NCBI GenBank assembly: GCA_017379015.1
Contig: JAFNXN010000018.1
Coordinates: 1 to 47,626, forward strand
From: Alistipes sp.
GTDB lineage: Bacteria; Bacteroidota; Bacteroidia; Bacteroidales; Rikenellaceae
Length of the DNA: 47,626 nucleotides
Direction: 5' to 3'
The notes below the pieces were generated by a model, which did not search any database, had not been told where the DNA came from, and saw only the letters and a program-made list of their open reading frames with translations. This document shows, piece by piece, positions 1-8,461 of the stretch. Position 1 is the stretch's first letter. Each line of letters starts with the position of its first letter. The translations under genes and the position numbers were made by a program.

Positions 1-171
1 CTTCTTCATAACTGTTTTGTTTTTTAATTGTTTATTATAAGTGTTGTTTGTTTTTTACTTTTTAGTGAATTTAGAGAGTTTAATGAATTTAGTGATTGTC
101 GCAATAGCTAAACTCCCTATATTCCCTAATCTCCTTAAATTCCCTATTTCTTGCGCCCGTTAAAAACAACA

Positions 172-204
172 CGGCACTACCGCCTATGATAAGCAGTAGT
201 GCCG
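172..204. terminator. Hairpin, possible terminator
   Basis: Nine-base arms at 172-180 and 196-204 are perfectly complementary around a 15-nt loop. On the minus strand the stem is followed by a T-rich run (complement of 161-171), so it could end minus-strand transcription. No gene directly upstream explains it, because the minus-strand gene at 631-1032 already has a better terminator. Confidence 0.4.
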
Positions 205-258
205 ATTGTTATTTGCAAAATTGTTGCTAACTATTTGACTATTAGAACATTGAGTAAT

Positions 259-267
259 GGGGGGGGG
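259..267. repeat. Homopolymeric G9 tract
   Basis: Nine consecutive G on the plus strand in non-coding DNA. It is one of three G/C tracts of 9-10 bases in intergenic DNA of this window (also 7014-7022 and 22571-22580). Confidence 0.8.
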
Positions 268-548
268 TATTTGTGGCACACGATGCAACTACTGCACAAG
301 AGGTGCAGTTCACAGCATTGCGGTATGTCGCCAAAAGGTTATTCATAGCCCAAGTCACTCAATTTCAATATGTAAAGGTAATACTTTTTTTGATACGATG
401 TATCACAAAAAGTGATTTTTTATCTTAATTATACTTAATTTATACTACATAGAAGACTACACGCAAAAGGGTAAAATCAACGCTTAAACCATTTTTGCAC
501 AAAAAGTCGTTTCACAACGCAACAACCTAATGCAATATATATCAACAA

Positions 549-576
549 AAAAGGCGGTGAAATAAAATTCACCGCC
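549..576 (-). terminator. Rho-independent terminator of the 631-1032 gene
   Basis: Perfect 9-bp stem (553-561 with 568-576) and a 6-nt AT loop. Read on the minus strand, the stem is followed by six T residues. It lies about 55 nt downstream of the stop codon. Confidence 0.8.
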
Positions 577-630
577 GATAAAGCGTAGTCCATTAGGACA
601 ACTCCTAATCATTACTATCTCTGCTCAAAT

Positions 631-1032
631 TTATCTCTCCTCTAAGCAATATACATACGACACATCGCTATAATCGACATAGAGCTGCATAACTCCATCG
701 GACTGCACTCTTAGTCGTACCGTACATCGTATGCCCTCGCCATCGACACACTTAAGCTCCATCTGGCTACCACCATCTCTATCCTCATGCACATCCTCAC
801 TATCGTAGATGGTGAACTCCTGAGGCTCCGAGCTATAGATATCGATCTGCTCACGATCGAGGTTGATGACAACAAGGATGCTTGAGTCGGTCCAGTCGCT
901 CCAATCGCTCCACATACCATCCTCACATGTACGATAAGCAAAATCGGTGGTCTTAAACTTATAAACCTGCGCATTTGCATCTACTCCCGAGAGTAGCAAT
1001 AGCGAAAATAGGGCTAATAGAAATTTTTTCAT
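631..1032 (-). CDS. Small secreted protein of unknown function
   Basis: A 133-residue product when started at the ATG at 1032. An in-frame upstream start exists, but the signal peptide (MKKFLLALF, hydrophobic core, ANAQ cleavage site) begins at the chosen ATG, and the predicted -7 box at 1071-1078 fits only this start. The mature part is about 110 residues, acidic and beta-rich, with a WSDWSDW motif and three Cys. There is no lipobox, so a periplasmic or secreted protein is likely. I do not recognise the family. The gene stands alone, with its own promoter and a strong terminator. It lies downstream of the PPIase gene, separated by that gene's terminator, so it need not be functionally linked to it. 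Confidence 0.75.
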   Translation of the reverse strand: MKKFLLALFSLLLLSGVDANAQVYKFKTTDFAYRTCEDGMWSDWSDWTDSSILVVINLDREQIDIYSSEPQEFTIYDSEDVHEDRDGGSQMELKCVDGEGIRCTVRLRVQSDGVMQLYVDYSDVSYVYCLEER

Positions 1033-1070
1033 AGTATAAAGTTTTAGGTTTCTCAATCGTTGGTGATATG

Positions 1071-1101
1071 CAAAGTTAATAAAATAAATTATTATCTCCA
1101 A
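1071..1101 (-). promoter_or_regulatory. Promoter of the 631-1032 gene
   Basis: Minus-strand -7 box TAACTTTG (complement of 1071-1078) and -33 TTG (1099-1101), separated by 20 nt. This matches the Bacteroidetes housekeeping consensus. The leader is about 35 nt. Confidence 0.7.
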
Positions 1102-1126
1102 TAGTCAAGACCTATATTTAGCCAAC

Positions 1127-1160
1127 AAAAGAGGGGCTGCCTAATAATTTAAGCAGCCCC
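1127..1160 (-). terminator. Terminator of the PPIase gene
   Basis: Perfect 8-bp GC-rich stem (1133-1140 with 1153-1160) and a 12-nt AT loop. Read on the minus strand, it runs into CTCTTTTG. It lies 28 nt after the PPIase stop. Confidence 0.8.
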
Positions 1161-1187
1161 GCGTATAAGTTAACCTAAAATACTAGC

Positions 1188-3173
1188 TTAGAAAGTAGTA
1201 TCGGTACGGTGATCAGTGATATTAGCCTTCTGAAGGAATGAAGAGTAGATAGCACGCTCGTACATAGGAGCCTCCTTCTCAGTAAGTGGAAGACGCTCAG
1301 TAGCGTAAGTTGCAGGATCTACCTCACCATTGATCTTGCTAACAACGAAGATATATGCAGCGCGGTCGCCCTTAACAAACTCTACGTTGTTGAGATCGGT
1401 TGTAGCTGCGATAGCACCAACAAGGTGTGCATCGAGGTTGTTATCAGCAAACTTAACACCAGCGAAGTTCTCGCTCTTAGCACCCTCAAATGCCTTAGCG
1501 TCAGCCAATGAAGCAACCTTAGACTTGATCACGTCATACTTCTTCTGCTGCATGATCTCACGACGGATAGCAGAGTCGTTACGAGCCTCGAACTTCTGAT
1601 CGTCGATAGCTGTAACCAAAACAACATAGGTAACGCCATCGATTACAAACTGCTTAGTGTCACCCACCTTAGCACCAAGAGCCCAGTTAGCCATATTGCT
1701 TGAGTTAGCAATACCCTGAACAGTAGTAGGCATACCGCTAAGAACATCTGCACGTGTTACAGTAGCAATGCGAGCACTCATTGACTGTGCTGAAGCAGCC
1801 TCTGAGAAGGTCTCGTTAGTGTTGCCCATAGCTGCGCTGAAAGCGTCGATCTGAGCCAATACCTCGCGGTTAGTGTCATCGCTAGGTACGATCTCGCGAT
1901 CGAGGTTAGCAGTAAGAACAAAACGCTTAGACTCGCCTACGCCATTGATCTTAACAACGGTGCTGATACCAGCATTGTTGAATGCAAAGATGTCACCAGC
2001 CTTGCGACCATTGAAGTGCTTAACCTCAGATACAGGCATCTGCGAAAGGTAGATAGTCTGAGTAGATGCATCGCTTGCCTCCTGAAGCTTCTTGAAGTCA
2101 CCACCGTTAGCAACAAGCTCCTCAACAGCCTTCTCAGCCTTAGCCATATCGTCGTAGATAGCAACCTCTACATCGTAAGACTCGGGAGCAGTGATGTCAG
2201 CAAGAAGGTAGCTTGCAGTCCACACGTTGTTCTTCACAACTGGACCGTAGCCCTTGCCAGCCTTGAATGCCTCAGCAACCTCAGCCTGCAAGCCATCGAA
2301 AGCAGTGTAGTAAGACTGAACCTTACCACCAGCAGCACGAACAGCAGCCTTGATAGCATCAGCGTTAGCAGCCTCAGCAACCTTTGCATCGAGAGCCATA
2401 ACCTCAGCCTCAATTGCGCTCTTATCAGCCTCTGTTGCCTGACGCTCGAAGCGTACATAACGAAGGGTGCGGCTACCAATCTTGGCATTCTCCTTGCGGT
2501 TAGCCTCGTAGTATGCTGCGATCTCCTCATCAGAAACCTCTACATCAGCATCAGCGATAGCCGAGTAAGGGATCTCGACATACTCACCATCGAAGGTAAG
2601 CGTGTCGGCACGAAGAGCCTGAGCAACCTCGAGCTTGTTGAGGTAGTGACCAGCAGTAAGGATATTCATGAACTTCTCGTTAGCAAGCTGCTGAGCTACG
2701 AAGTGCATATCGCGGCTCCAGTTGATGCTAAGAAGCATGTCGATCTGCTCTGGTGTAAGCTCCGAAGAGGCATACTGCTCGCGAAGATCGCGATAAGTTG
2801 AGGTGATATACTCCTCTGCCTCAGCATCAGAAACGAATACACCGATGTTCTCAAATGCAGGTGCTGCGAAACGGTTGAAGAGCAATGTCTGAAGAGCCAT
2901 AGATGCGCCCTGCTCGTGGCCGAAGTTAACGATACGACCCATGTAGTTAACAGTCTGAAGCTGGCTGTAAAGATCGCGAAGGCGAGCATACTCGTTGTGC
3001 TTAACCTCCTCACCAGCGATAGTGAAGACAGTAGGACCGTTGATGTCGTCCTCTGTAGGCTGTTTAACAAACGTATTGCTGTCGATATTAAGTGCAAAGA
3101 TCACAAGCACAACAGCAATAAGTCCGGAAATAAGAAAGCCGAACTTAGTTTTCAAAGTGTTTAATGATGCCAT
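1188..3173 (-). CDS. ppiD: Membrane-anchored peptidylprolyl isomerase (PpiD/SurA type)
   Basis: 661 residues. The N-terminus has a short cytoplasmic segment (MASLNTLKTKFG), one transmembrane helix (residues ~11-29) and a SurA_N-type chaperone region (~50-240), with a parvulin-like stretch around 335-430 and a long C-terminal chaperone region. This is the arrangement of PpiD-type periplasmic folding factors, which catalyse prolyl cis/trans isomerisation and hold unfolded envelope proteins. The parvulin segment is divergent, so catalytic activity is less certain than the chaperone role. It sits downstream of corC-like and lptC genes, an envelope-biogenesis setting. A -7 box TACCTTTG lies at 3212-3219 on the minus strand, and a terminator follows the gene. 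The symbol is by family resemblance. Confidence 0.85.
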   Translation of the reverse strand: MASLNTLKTKFGFLISGLIAVVLVIFALNIDSNTFVKQPTEDDINGPTVFTIAGEEVKHNEYARLRDLYSQLQTVNYMGRIVNFGHEQGASMALQTLLFNRFAAPAFENIGVFVSDAEAEEYITSTYRDLREQYASSELTPEQIDMLLSINWSRDMHFVAQQLANEKFMNILTAGHYLNKLEVAQALRADTLTFDGEYVEIPYSAIADADVEVSDEEIAAYYEANRKENAKIGSRTLRYVRFERQATEADKSAIEAEVMALDAKVAEAANADAIKAAVRAAGGKVQSYYTAFDGLQAEVAEAFKAGKGYGPVVKNNVWTASYLLADITAPESYDVEVAIYDDMAKAEKAVEELVANGGDFKKLQEASDASTQTIYLSQMPVSEVKHFNGRKAGDIFAFNNAGISTVVKINGVGESKRFVLTANLDREIVPSDDTNREVLAQIDAFSAAMGNTNETFSEAASAQSMSARIATVTRADVLSGMPTTVQGIANSSNMANWALGAKVGDTKQFVIDGVTYVVLVTAIDDQKFEARNDSAIRREIMQQKKYDVIKSKVASLADAKAFEGAKSENFAGVKFADNNLDAHLVGAIAATTDLNNVEFVKGDRAAYIFVVSKINGEVDPATYATERLPLTEKEAPMYERAIYSSFLQKANITDHRTDTTF

Positions 3174-3211
3174 AATTTTTTATTTTATTTTGATATTTTC
3201 ATTTAAGACCC

Positions 3212-3219
3212 CAAAGGTA
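3212..3219 (-). promoter_or_regulatory. Predicted -7 box of the PPIase gene
   Basis: TACCTTTG on the minus strand, about 39 nt before the start codon. The -33 region is weak, with only a TG at the correct distance. A second TAATTTTG-like box is at 3272-3279. Confidence 0.5.
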
Positions 3220-3315
3220 GTAATTTTTTATTAAATATCACTCTCTTAGGAGCTATTTTTGTTACCACAATCAAAATTATCTATCTCACCAGACCGAAAC
3301 ATCGCCATTTTCTAG

Positions 3316-4569
3316 CTACTGATCGATGCGATGAAGACTTACCAAGTCGAGGCGCGAAAGCTCACGACGCAATATCTTGATGTTATACGAGCCAACATTT
3401 ATCTCCTCGCCCTCGTGCGGGATACCACCATGTTGTGCGATGATATATCCTGCAAGAGTGTCATAATCGTCACACTCCTCCAAGCCGAGCTGATACTTCT
3501 CATTGAGATACTCTACCTCAAGGCGCGAAGAGAACATCCACTCGCCCTCGCCCAATACCTTCTCGACCATCTCCTGCACATCGTGCTCATCCTCAATATC
3601 TCCGAAGATCTGCTCCAGCACATCCTCCAACGAGATAATGCCCGCCGTACCACCAAACTCATCAATAACGACAGCTATGCTTGCACGTCGCTTAGTGAAG
3701 GTCTCCAACATAGCCTGAAGGGGCATGGTCTCAGCCACATAGATGGTCTTTATAAGGACATCTGAGATACTCTTAGGATTCTCAAAAAGGCTCTTTGAGT
3801 TGACATATCCGATGATATTATCAATCGTATCGTGCCACACGAAGACACGCGTATACTTAGTCTCGATAAATCGCTCGGTGAGCTCGGCAATAGATGTCGA
3901 TTCAAGGTCTACCGCCTCAACATCGACACGTTGCACCATACAGTCACGCACGCGCAAGTCTGCGAAGTCGAGCGCATTTTGGAATAGACGTATATCCTCA
4001 ACCTCCTCGCTCTGCATCTCAACATTCTCATCGCCAACAAGATTAGCCAGATCGTCACGGCTAAACTCTGTAGGCTCCTCACGAGGCTCAACCTTGCTTC
4101 CGGCGAGTCGTAGGATGAGCTGCGAGAGAAGGGTGGTAAAACGTGAAATGGGGTACAATATGACGTACATCACATACATCACTGGCGAGGCAACCACATA
4201 GTAGAAATTTGGCGAACGACGCACAATCGACTTAGGGATATACTCGCCGATAAAGATGATAATAACCGTAGATATAATCGTCTGCGCCAATGGGTTAGCT
4301 ATAGAGAAATAGTTGGCAAGCAGCAACGATATATATATTGAGTAGACAACCAAGGCAATATTGTTGCCAACAAGTATCGTAGTGATATAGTTGCTCGGAT
4401 TACGCGAGAATAGTTCAGCTATACGGTCAAACATAGGACTCTGCTTACGATCGATCTCCTCACGCAGACGATTGCGACTAAGAAAGGCAATCTCCATACC
4501 TGAGCAGAATGCCGAGAAGAGCAGCATTAAGCATATAACCACTATTTGTGTAACTAACGGAGTATCCAT
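3316..4569 (-). CDS. CNNM/CorC (HlyC) family membrane protein with CBS pair
   Basis: 417 residues. Residues ~1-190 form a DUF21/CNNM membrane domain with several hydrophobic helices and the family-typical FSGMEIAFLS-like start (here CSGMEIAFLSRNR). Two CBS domains follow at ~205-330 (ending in the EFGGTAGIISLEDVLEQIFGDI region) and a CorC_HlyC C-terminal domain at ~345-415. Family members act in Mg2+/Co2+ efflux or homeostasis; the annotation 'hemolysin' is historical. Length and domain order are complete. It lies downstream of lptC with a 100-bp gap. Gliding-motility protein GldE is a relative with the same layout, so the exact subfamily is open. Confidence 0.9.
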   Translation of the reverse strand: MDTPLVTQIVVICLMLLFSAFCSGMEIAFLSRNRLREEIDRKQSPMFDRIAELFSRNPSNYITTILVGNNIALVVYSIYISLLLANYFSIANPLAQTIISTVIIIFIGEYIPKSIVRRSPNFYYVVASPVMYVMYVILYPISRFTTLLSQLILRLAGSKVEPREEPTEFSRDDLANLVGDENVEMQSEEVEDIRLFQNALDFADLRVRDCMVQRVDVEAVDLESTSIAELTERFIETKYTRVFVWHDTIDNIIGYVNSKSLFENPKSISDVLIKTIYVAETMPLQAMLETFTKRRASIAVVIDEFGGTAGIISLEDVLEQIFGDIEDEHDVQEMVEKVLGEGEWMFSSRLEVEYLNEKYQLGLEECDDYDTLAGYIIAQHGGIPHEGEEINVGSYNIKILRRELSRLDLVSLHRIDQ

Positions 4570-4688
4570 ACTATATTAATATACAAGCCTAACAGCACTT
4601 TTCGATAGGCTTCAAAAAAATGACACCTACGACACGAGTCGACGAGCGCCATATCAGCGGCTCAACACATAGGTATCCATCGGATCTT

Positions 4689-5588
4689 CTACTCGGGCTG
4701 AGCAACTCCAATCTGCACATCAGTACGCATCTGAGGCTGTAGCTGCTGAGTCTCTGTGGAGCGACGCACTGAGTTTGATGGTGTTGTTCCCTGTCGTGAT
4801 GGCGGACGATTACCTGGGCGCATTTCAGGAGATGCCCCCTTAGGTGTCATGCCACCACCGGGACGCATGTTACCACTAGGCGCACCAACCTTCTTAGCAC
4901 CAGCCTTTTGCGGTTCTCTATTTGAGGTACCCTTCTGAGGCTCCTTTGCCGAACTACCCTTCTCAGAGCCAGATGCCTCGGGCTGCTCCTCGACAGGCGA
5001 GAAGTCGAACTCCATCTCACTCTTATACTTTCTAAAGTGGATGTTCTTAAGATCCTCATCGGCCTCGAAACCTACGCCGAAGTGCCAACCATCCGACTGT
5101 AGCACCTTGGTATCGACATTCGAGTATATCTTCTTTGTGCGGGCATCCCAGAATAGCTGCTGGGTATGCACCTCGGTAAGTCCTGTGACGACTGTATCGC
5201 CGCCCTTACGATTTTTCTTGATAATAACCACATCACCCTTAGCCTCCCAGAGCTTCTGCTTGTCGTAGTAGATGGCATAATTAGCGGTGATTGTGGCATC
5301 CTCCAACGACAATGAGTCAGAGGTATAGGTGATCATGTGAATACCCTTGCGAAACTCCTGATAGGGGTTACGCGCAAGGCTATAGCCCTCGATTAAGGGT
5401 GCTGAGAAGGAGTAGGAACGCTCTCCATTCTCAGTCATAACAATGGTACGATGTTCGCTACGCTCGGTCATAAGCGTCTCGTAGTCGTACTCCGTTGTAT
5501 CGCCAGCATTTGCACACGAGAATAGCAATGTAGCACTCCCCACAACGAGGAGTGCTAACATAGCATATCTATATAGTGGATGATGCAT
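4689..5588 (-). CDS. lptC: LptC-like LPS-export lipoprotein with a long disordered tail
   Basis: 299 residues from the ATG at 5588; a TTG three codons upstream is a poorer start. A lipoprotein signal with lipobox LFSC gives Cys25. Residues ~60-205 are a beta-rich LptC/DUF1239-like region (pattern ANYAIYYDKQKLWEAKGDVV, then alternating strands). LptC is the inner-membrane-linked periplasmic component that passes LPS from LptBFG to LptA. The last ~95 residues are an unusual Gly/Pro/Ser/Lys/Arg-rich, low-complexity extension not found in the usual ~190-residue LptC. It follows the TPR gene by 21 nt and is probably co-transcribed with it. Lipoprotein anchoring in place of a transmembrane helix is common in this phylum. 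Confidence 0.75.
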   Translation of the reverse strand: MHHPLYRYAMLALLVVGSATLLFSCANAGDTTEYDYETLMTERSEHRTIVMTENGERSYSFSAPLIEGYSLARNPYQEFRKGIHMITYTSDSLSLEDATITANYAIYYDKQKLWEAKGDVVIIKKNRKGGDTVVTGLTEVHTQQLFWDARTKKIYSNVDTKVLQSDGWHFGVGFEADEDLKNIHFRKYKSEMEFDFSPVEEQPEASGSEKGSSAKEPQKGTSNREPQKAGAKKVGAPSGNMRPGGGMTPKGASPEMRPGNRPPSRQGTTPSNSVRRSTETQQLQPQMRTDVQIGVAQPE

Positions 5589-5609
5589 GACGATCAACCA
5601 TTTAGATGA

Positions 5610-6959
5610 TTAGCGGTAACGAACTGTAGTAGCTTTACCCGATGCAAAGCCGCAACGTACAGTGTAGCCCTGACCTGCTGAAAGCTCAGCGAAGAAGCAG
5701 GTCTCCTGTGTTGGGAATGCAGAGCGATAAGCACCAGCAAGCTGACGAGCAACACGCTGCACCTCTGGCTCGTGGCTAAGAAGCTCAACAGCCTGAGTCA
5801 TAGCATCGTAAGCAGCCCAATAAACAGATGCACCACCGATGCCATCAGATGAACATGATGACGATGCGTAGCACTGACCAAGAACGAAGTAAGAGTAGCC
5901 GTTCTGTGGGTTGATTGCGTGCAAAGCACGAGCTGCAGTAGCAGCTGCTGTGTAGTTCGATGTGCTGAGCTCGATGATAGCAATCTGAGCGTAGAGTGAC
6001 TCCTTCTTTGCTGGATCGGCCTCAACAGCGAGTGCCTCACGCAAATACTTAAGAGCCTTGTCGTTCTCCTTACGATCCTGGAAGCCCTTAGCAAGGAACA
6101 ACGCAGTCTCAGATGATGGCTGTACAGTGTAGTAACGCTCAGTGATCTCGAAGAAGAAGTCGCTAGAGCAGCTTGCACGTGACATCAAAGCCACAGCCTG
6201 TGAAAGTAGCTCTGTATCATCGGGATTAGCAGCGATCTTCTGTGAGAACAACGCCTCAAGGTTGTCGCAGTTTGCAGCACCGCTATCAGCAAAGCTATCC
6301 TCAAAAATCTTCTTCTGACCTAAGCCATTCTCATCGGTAGCAGCGTCGAAATAAGGAGTAAGACGCTCATACTCAGAGAGGACCATCTCGCTAGTGATAG
6401 CATCATCGTAAGCGAAATCCTCGCAGAGGGTCTTGAAGTACATAGCAGCGATATCGAGCTTCACGCTGTTGCTAACGATAGCAGCCTCAACAGCATCCTT
6501 AAGTGATGAGCGAAGCATCTCGCGATTTGATGAGCAGTACTTGATGACGTCACGAGCCTTGAGGTCGAGGATATAGTCGCGACCATACTTAGCGTCACCA
6601 CCGAAATACTCAACACGCAAGTCGTGGATAATCATCAACGAGTCGATCAAACGTCGCTTCTCATCGAGGTTACGAGCGCGGTTAATACGATTCTTATAGA
6701 GAGTTGTACCACGAGTAAAGGTGTTTACAGATGCCTTTGGGCAGTTAGCAAGAAGCTGCTGGAAATAACCTGTTGCAGCTGCATAGTCCTTTGCATCCAT
6801 AGCCTCCTTAAGGAAGTTACTAGCTCCGATGTTCGAAGCACGCTCCTCCGCAGTGGCACCCCACTTACCATAAAGCTGGTCGTCGCTAAAATCCTGCGCT
6901 GTAGCACTAAAGCCGAAGGCAAGAGCTACAACAGCCAAAAGAAATTTTACGCTTTTCAT
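5610..6959 (-). CDS. Periplasmic TPR-repeat protein
   Basis: 449 residues with a clear signal peptide (MKSVKFLLAVVALAFGFSATAQ). The remainder is helical, with tetratricopeptide-like helix pairs, clearest at ~270-400 (ETALFLAKGFQDRKENDKAL, then LREALAVEADPAKKESLYAQ). TPR domains mediate protein-protein contact; no enzymatic motif is visible. Several Cys occur (CPKA, CSSN, CEDF, CDNL, CSSD). It lies between a barrel protein and lptC in an envelope gene block, so a role in outer-membrane assembly or LPS export is plausible inference only. A C9 tract (7014-7022) lies 55-63 nt upstream of the ATG and could affect expression if its length varies. Confidence 0.75.
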   Translation of the reverse strand: MKSVKFLLAVVALAFGFSATAQDFSDDQLYGKWGATAEERASNIGASNFLKEAMDAKDYAAATGYFQQLLANCPKASVNTFTRGTTLYKNRINRARNLDEKRRLIDSLMIIHDLRVEYFGGDAKYGRDYILDLKARDVIKYCSSNREMLRSSLKDAVEAAIVSNSVKLDIAAMYFKTLCEDFAYDDAITSEMVLSEYERLTPYFDAATDENGLGQKKIFEDSFADSGAANCDNLEALFSQKIAANPDDTELLSQAVALMSRASCSSDFFFEITERYYTVQPSSETALFLAKGFQDRKENDKALKYLREALAVEADPAKKESLYAQIAIIELSTSNYTAAATAARALHAINPQNGYSYFVLGQCYASSSCSSDGIGGASVYWAAYDAMTQAVELLSHEPEVQRVARQLAGAYRSAFPTQETCFFAELSAGQGYTVRCGFASGKATTVRYR

Positions 6960-7013
6960 AGTTTTTTTTAAAGTTTAAATTTTATTGTTTGTTTTAGTAT
7001 TTTTCATCAATAT

Positions 7014-7022
7014 CCCCCCCCC
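7014..7022. repeat. Homopolymeric C9 tract upstream of the TPR gene
   Basis: Nine C on the plus strand (G9 in the direction of transcription) in the 83-bp gap between the barrel gene and the TPR gene. Confidence 0.85.
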
Positions 7023-7042
7023 TAAGTCAACAGCCTCGCAGA

Positions 7043-8461
7043 TTAGTCAAACTTTTGGCGCACAAACCAGTAGTCCGACGTATCGTGAGAGAAGAGTGAG
7101 AAGCCAATGGATAGCTTATAGTAGTTTTGTGTTATCAGTCCCACCTTAGCACTATTCACCTCGATTGTGCCTGGTGCCGACATACGGCCATACTCAAAAC
7201 CAATGTTTATGGACGATGCACCCCAAAGACGAATTGGAAGACCAAGACCAGCAGTAAGTGCCATAGTATTAATTCCCTTGCCACCAAATGTCTGATAGTA
7301 GTTACCAACGCGAGCACCCACACGATAGGAGATACGATTGAAGTAGCTACGTGTATCGCCACGTCGTGGAGTGTACTCCACACCAAGCTTCACGGTGTGA
7401 GTATTGGCATAAGCCACATTTACATTCTCAGGGTTAGGGTTCTCGACATACGAGCCATTGTCATTACCCCAGAGAGCATAGTTATAATCGACACCCCAAG
7501 CCACCTTACGATCTACGTAGTAGATACCTGCACCCACCTGATGAGGCACACGAAGGTCGAGCTTAGCGATAGAGTTGTCAACAGGGAAACCATCAGGGAC
7601 GATGCTGTTATAGCTATCGTCAGTATATACAAAACGGTGCTCGCGAGGATTTAGTTTTCCACCAAGGTCGTAGGTAAGACCAAGGATCATGACACGCTTT
7701 TCGTTCTGAATAACATTAAACTGCGCACCTGCCTGAAACTTCACGTTGTTGACAACATAGGAGTCAACGCCGCGTGTTGATGCAAACGTACCAGAGCCAG
7801 TAACCTGGTTACTAACCTGCGTGATATACTCTCTATCGATAGTACCCCAGAGATAGCGTGCCGCAACACCCACTGAGAGCCAGCGCACAGGAGCCCAACC
7901 AATAGCGAGCTTCACCTCAGTGATATCTCCCTCACCAGCATAGAGATACTGCACACGACCAATATCTGCCCAGTTATCCTGCTGCTCATCTGTTGTCATC
8001 ATCTTGTAGCCAACACTGCTGTAAGGCGAGACATTGAAGATAGCACCAAGGTTTCGAGCGATAGGAAATGCAAGACCTATGTTGTGGATATTTGCCGTAT
8101 TGTAGACCGTGCGCACCTTGTCCAACGCTGCACCATCAGCACCATACTTGGGCTGGCTATTGCGATAGTGCGTAGCATCGATATTCACATCGAATAGGGC
8201 ACTCTTCGAGGGTGCTATGCTTGCCGCTGCTGGGTTAAGCGTGTTGATCTGCGAAGGGCTGCGCAGAGCGATACCGACACCACCCATCGAGCGCATCTGC
8301 ACCGAGCCTGGTGTAAGCACCTCGCCAAGGCCATACATCGAGTATGGCGAGTAGGCATTAACACTAGATGTTTGCGCCTCCGCCACATGTGGCAACAGCG
8401 TGGCAATCACCGCCACAAGTGCCACAACAAAACCAAATATGTAGTTACTGCTTCTCTGCAT
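7043..8461 (-). CDS. Outer-membrane beta-barrel protein (FadL/PorV-like)
   Basis: 472 residues with a signal peptide (hydrophobic ~10-27, AEAQ site). The mature start carries NAYSPYSMYGLGEVLTPG and a MRSMGGVGIALR/NPAAAS pattern, typical of Bacteroidetes FadL/PorV/PorQ-type barrels, where a plug-forming N-terminus precedes alternating amphipathic strands. The C-terminus ends in DYWFVRQKFD with a terminal aromatic pair one turn before the end. It probably sits in the outer membrane. Substrate is unknown. Its 5' end overlaps the coaX 3' end by 17 bp, so it is in one transcript with coaX. Linkage to TPR and lptC genes suggests an envelope function. Confidence 0.8.
   Translation of the reverse strand: MQRSSNYIFGFVVALVAVIATLLPHVAEAQTSSVNAYSPYSMYGLGEVLTPGSVQMRSMGGVGIALRSPSQINTLNPAAASIAPSKSALFDVNIDATHYRNSQPKYGADGAALDKVRTVYNTANIHNIGLAFPIARNLGAIFNVSPYSSVGYKMMTTDEQQDNWADIGRVQYLYAGEGDITEVKLAIGWAPVRWLSVGVAARYLWGTIDREYITQVSNQVTGSGTFASTRGVDSYVVNNVKFQAGAQFNVIQNEKRVMILGLTYDLGGKLNPREHRFVYTDDSYNSIVPDGFPVDNSIAKLDLRVPHQVGAGIYYVDRKVAWGVDYNYALWGNDNGSYVENPNPENVNVAYANTHTVKLGVEYTPRRGDTRSYFNRISYRVGARVGNYYQTFGGKGINTMALTAGLGLPIRLWGASSINIGFEYGRMSAPGTIEVNSAKVGLITQNYYKLSIGFSLFSHDTSDYWFVRQKFD

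Larger units (their letters stand above)
1..548. other. Intergenic region without a supported gene
   Basis: No convincing coding sequence is visible. The region is AT-rich. It holds an imperfect inverted repeat (about 67-82 against 111-126), a long hairpin at 172-204, a G9 tract at 259-267, a small hairpin with 6-bp arms (292-297 and 303-308), and a 5-bp stem followed by T residues near 411-430. No TAnnTTTG promoter box was found on either strand. It may be the flank of a gene outside the window. Confidence 0.5.

Noticed and set aside
2016-2801. 261-codon plus-strand ORF
   Set aside because: Antisense to the PPIase gene, with no promoter and no family resemblance; the real gene on the other strand has clear domains.
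4569-4620. Promoter for the CorC-like gene (TAGGCTTG with TTTG 21 nt upstream)
   Set aside because: One mismatch in the -7 box and a long spacer; too weak to list.
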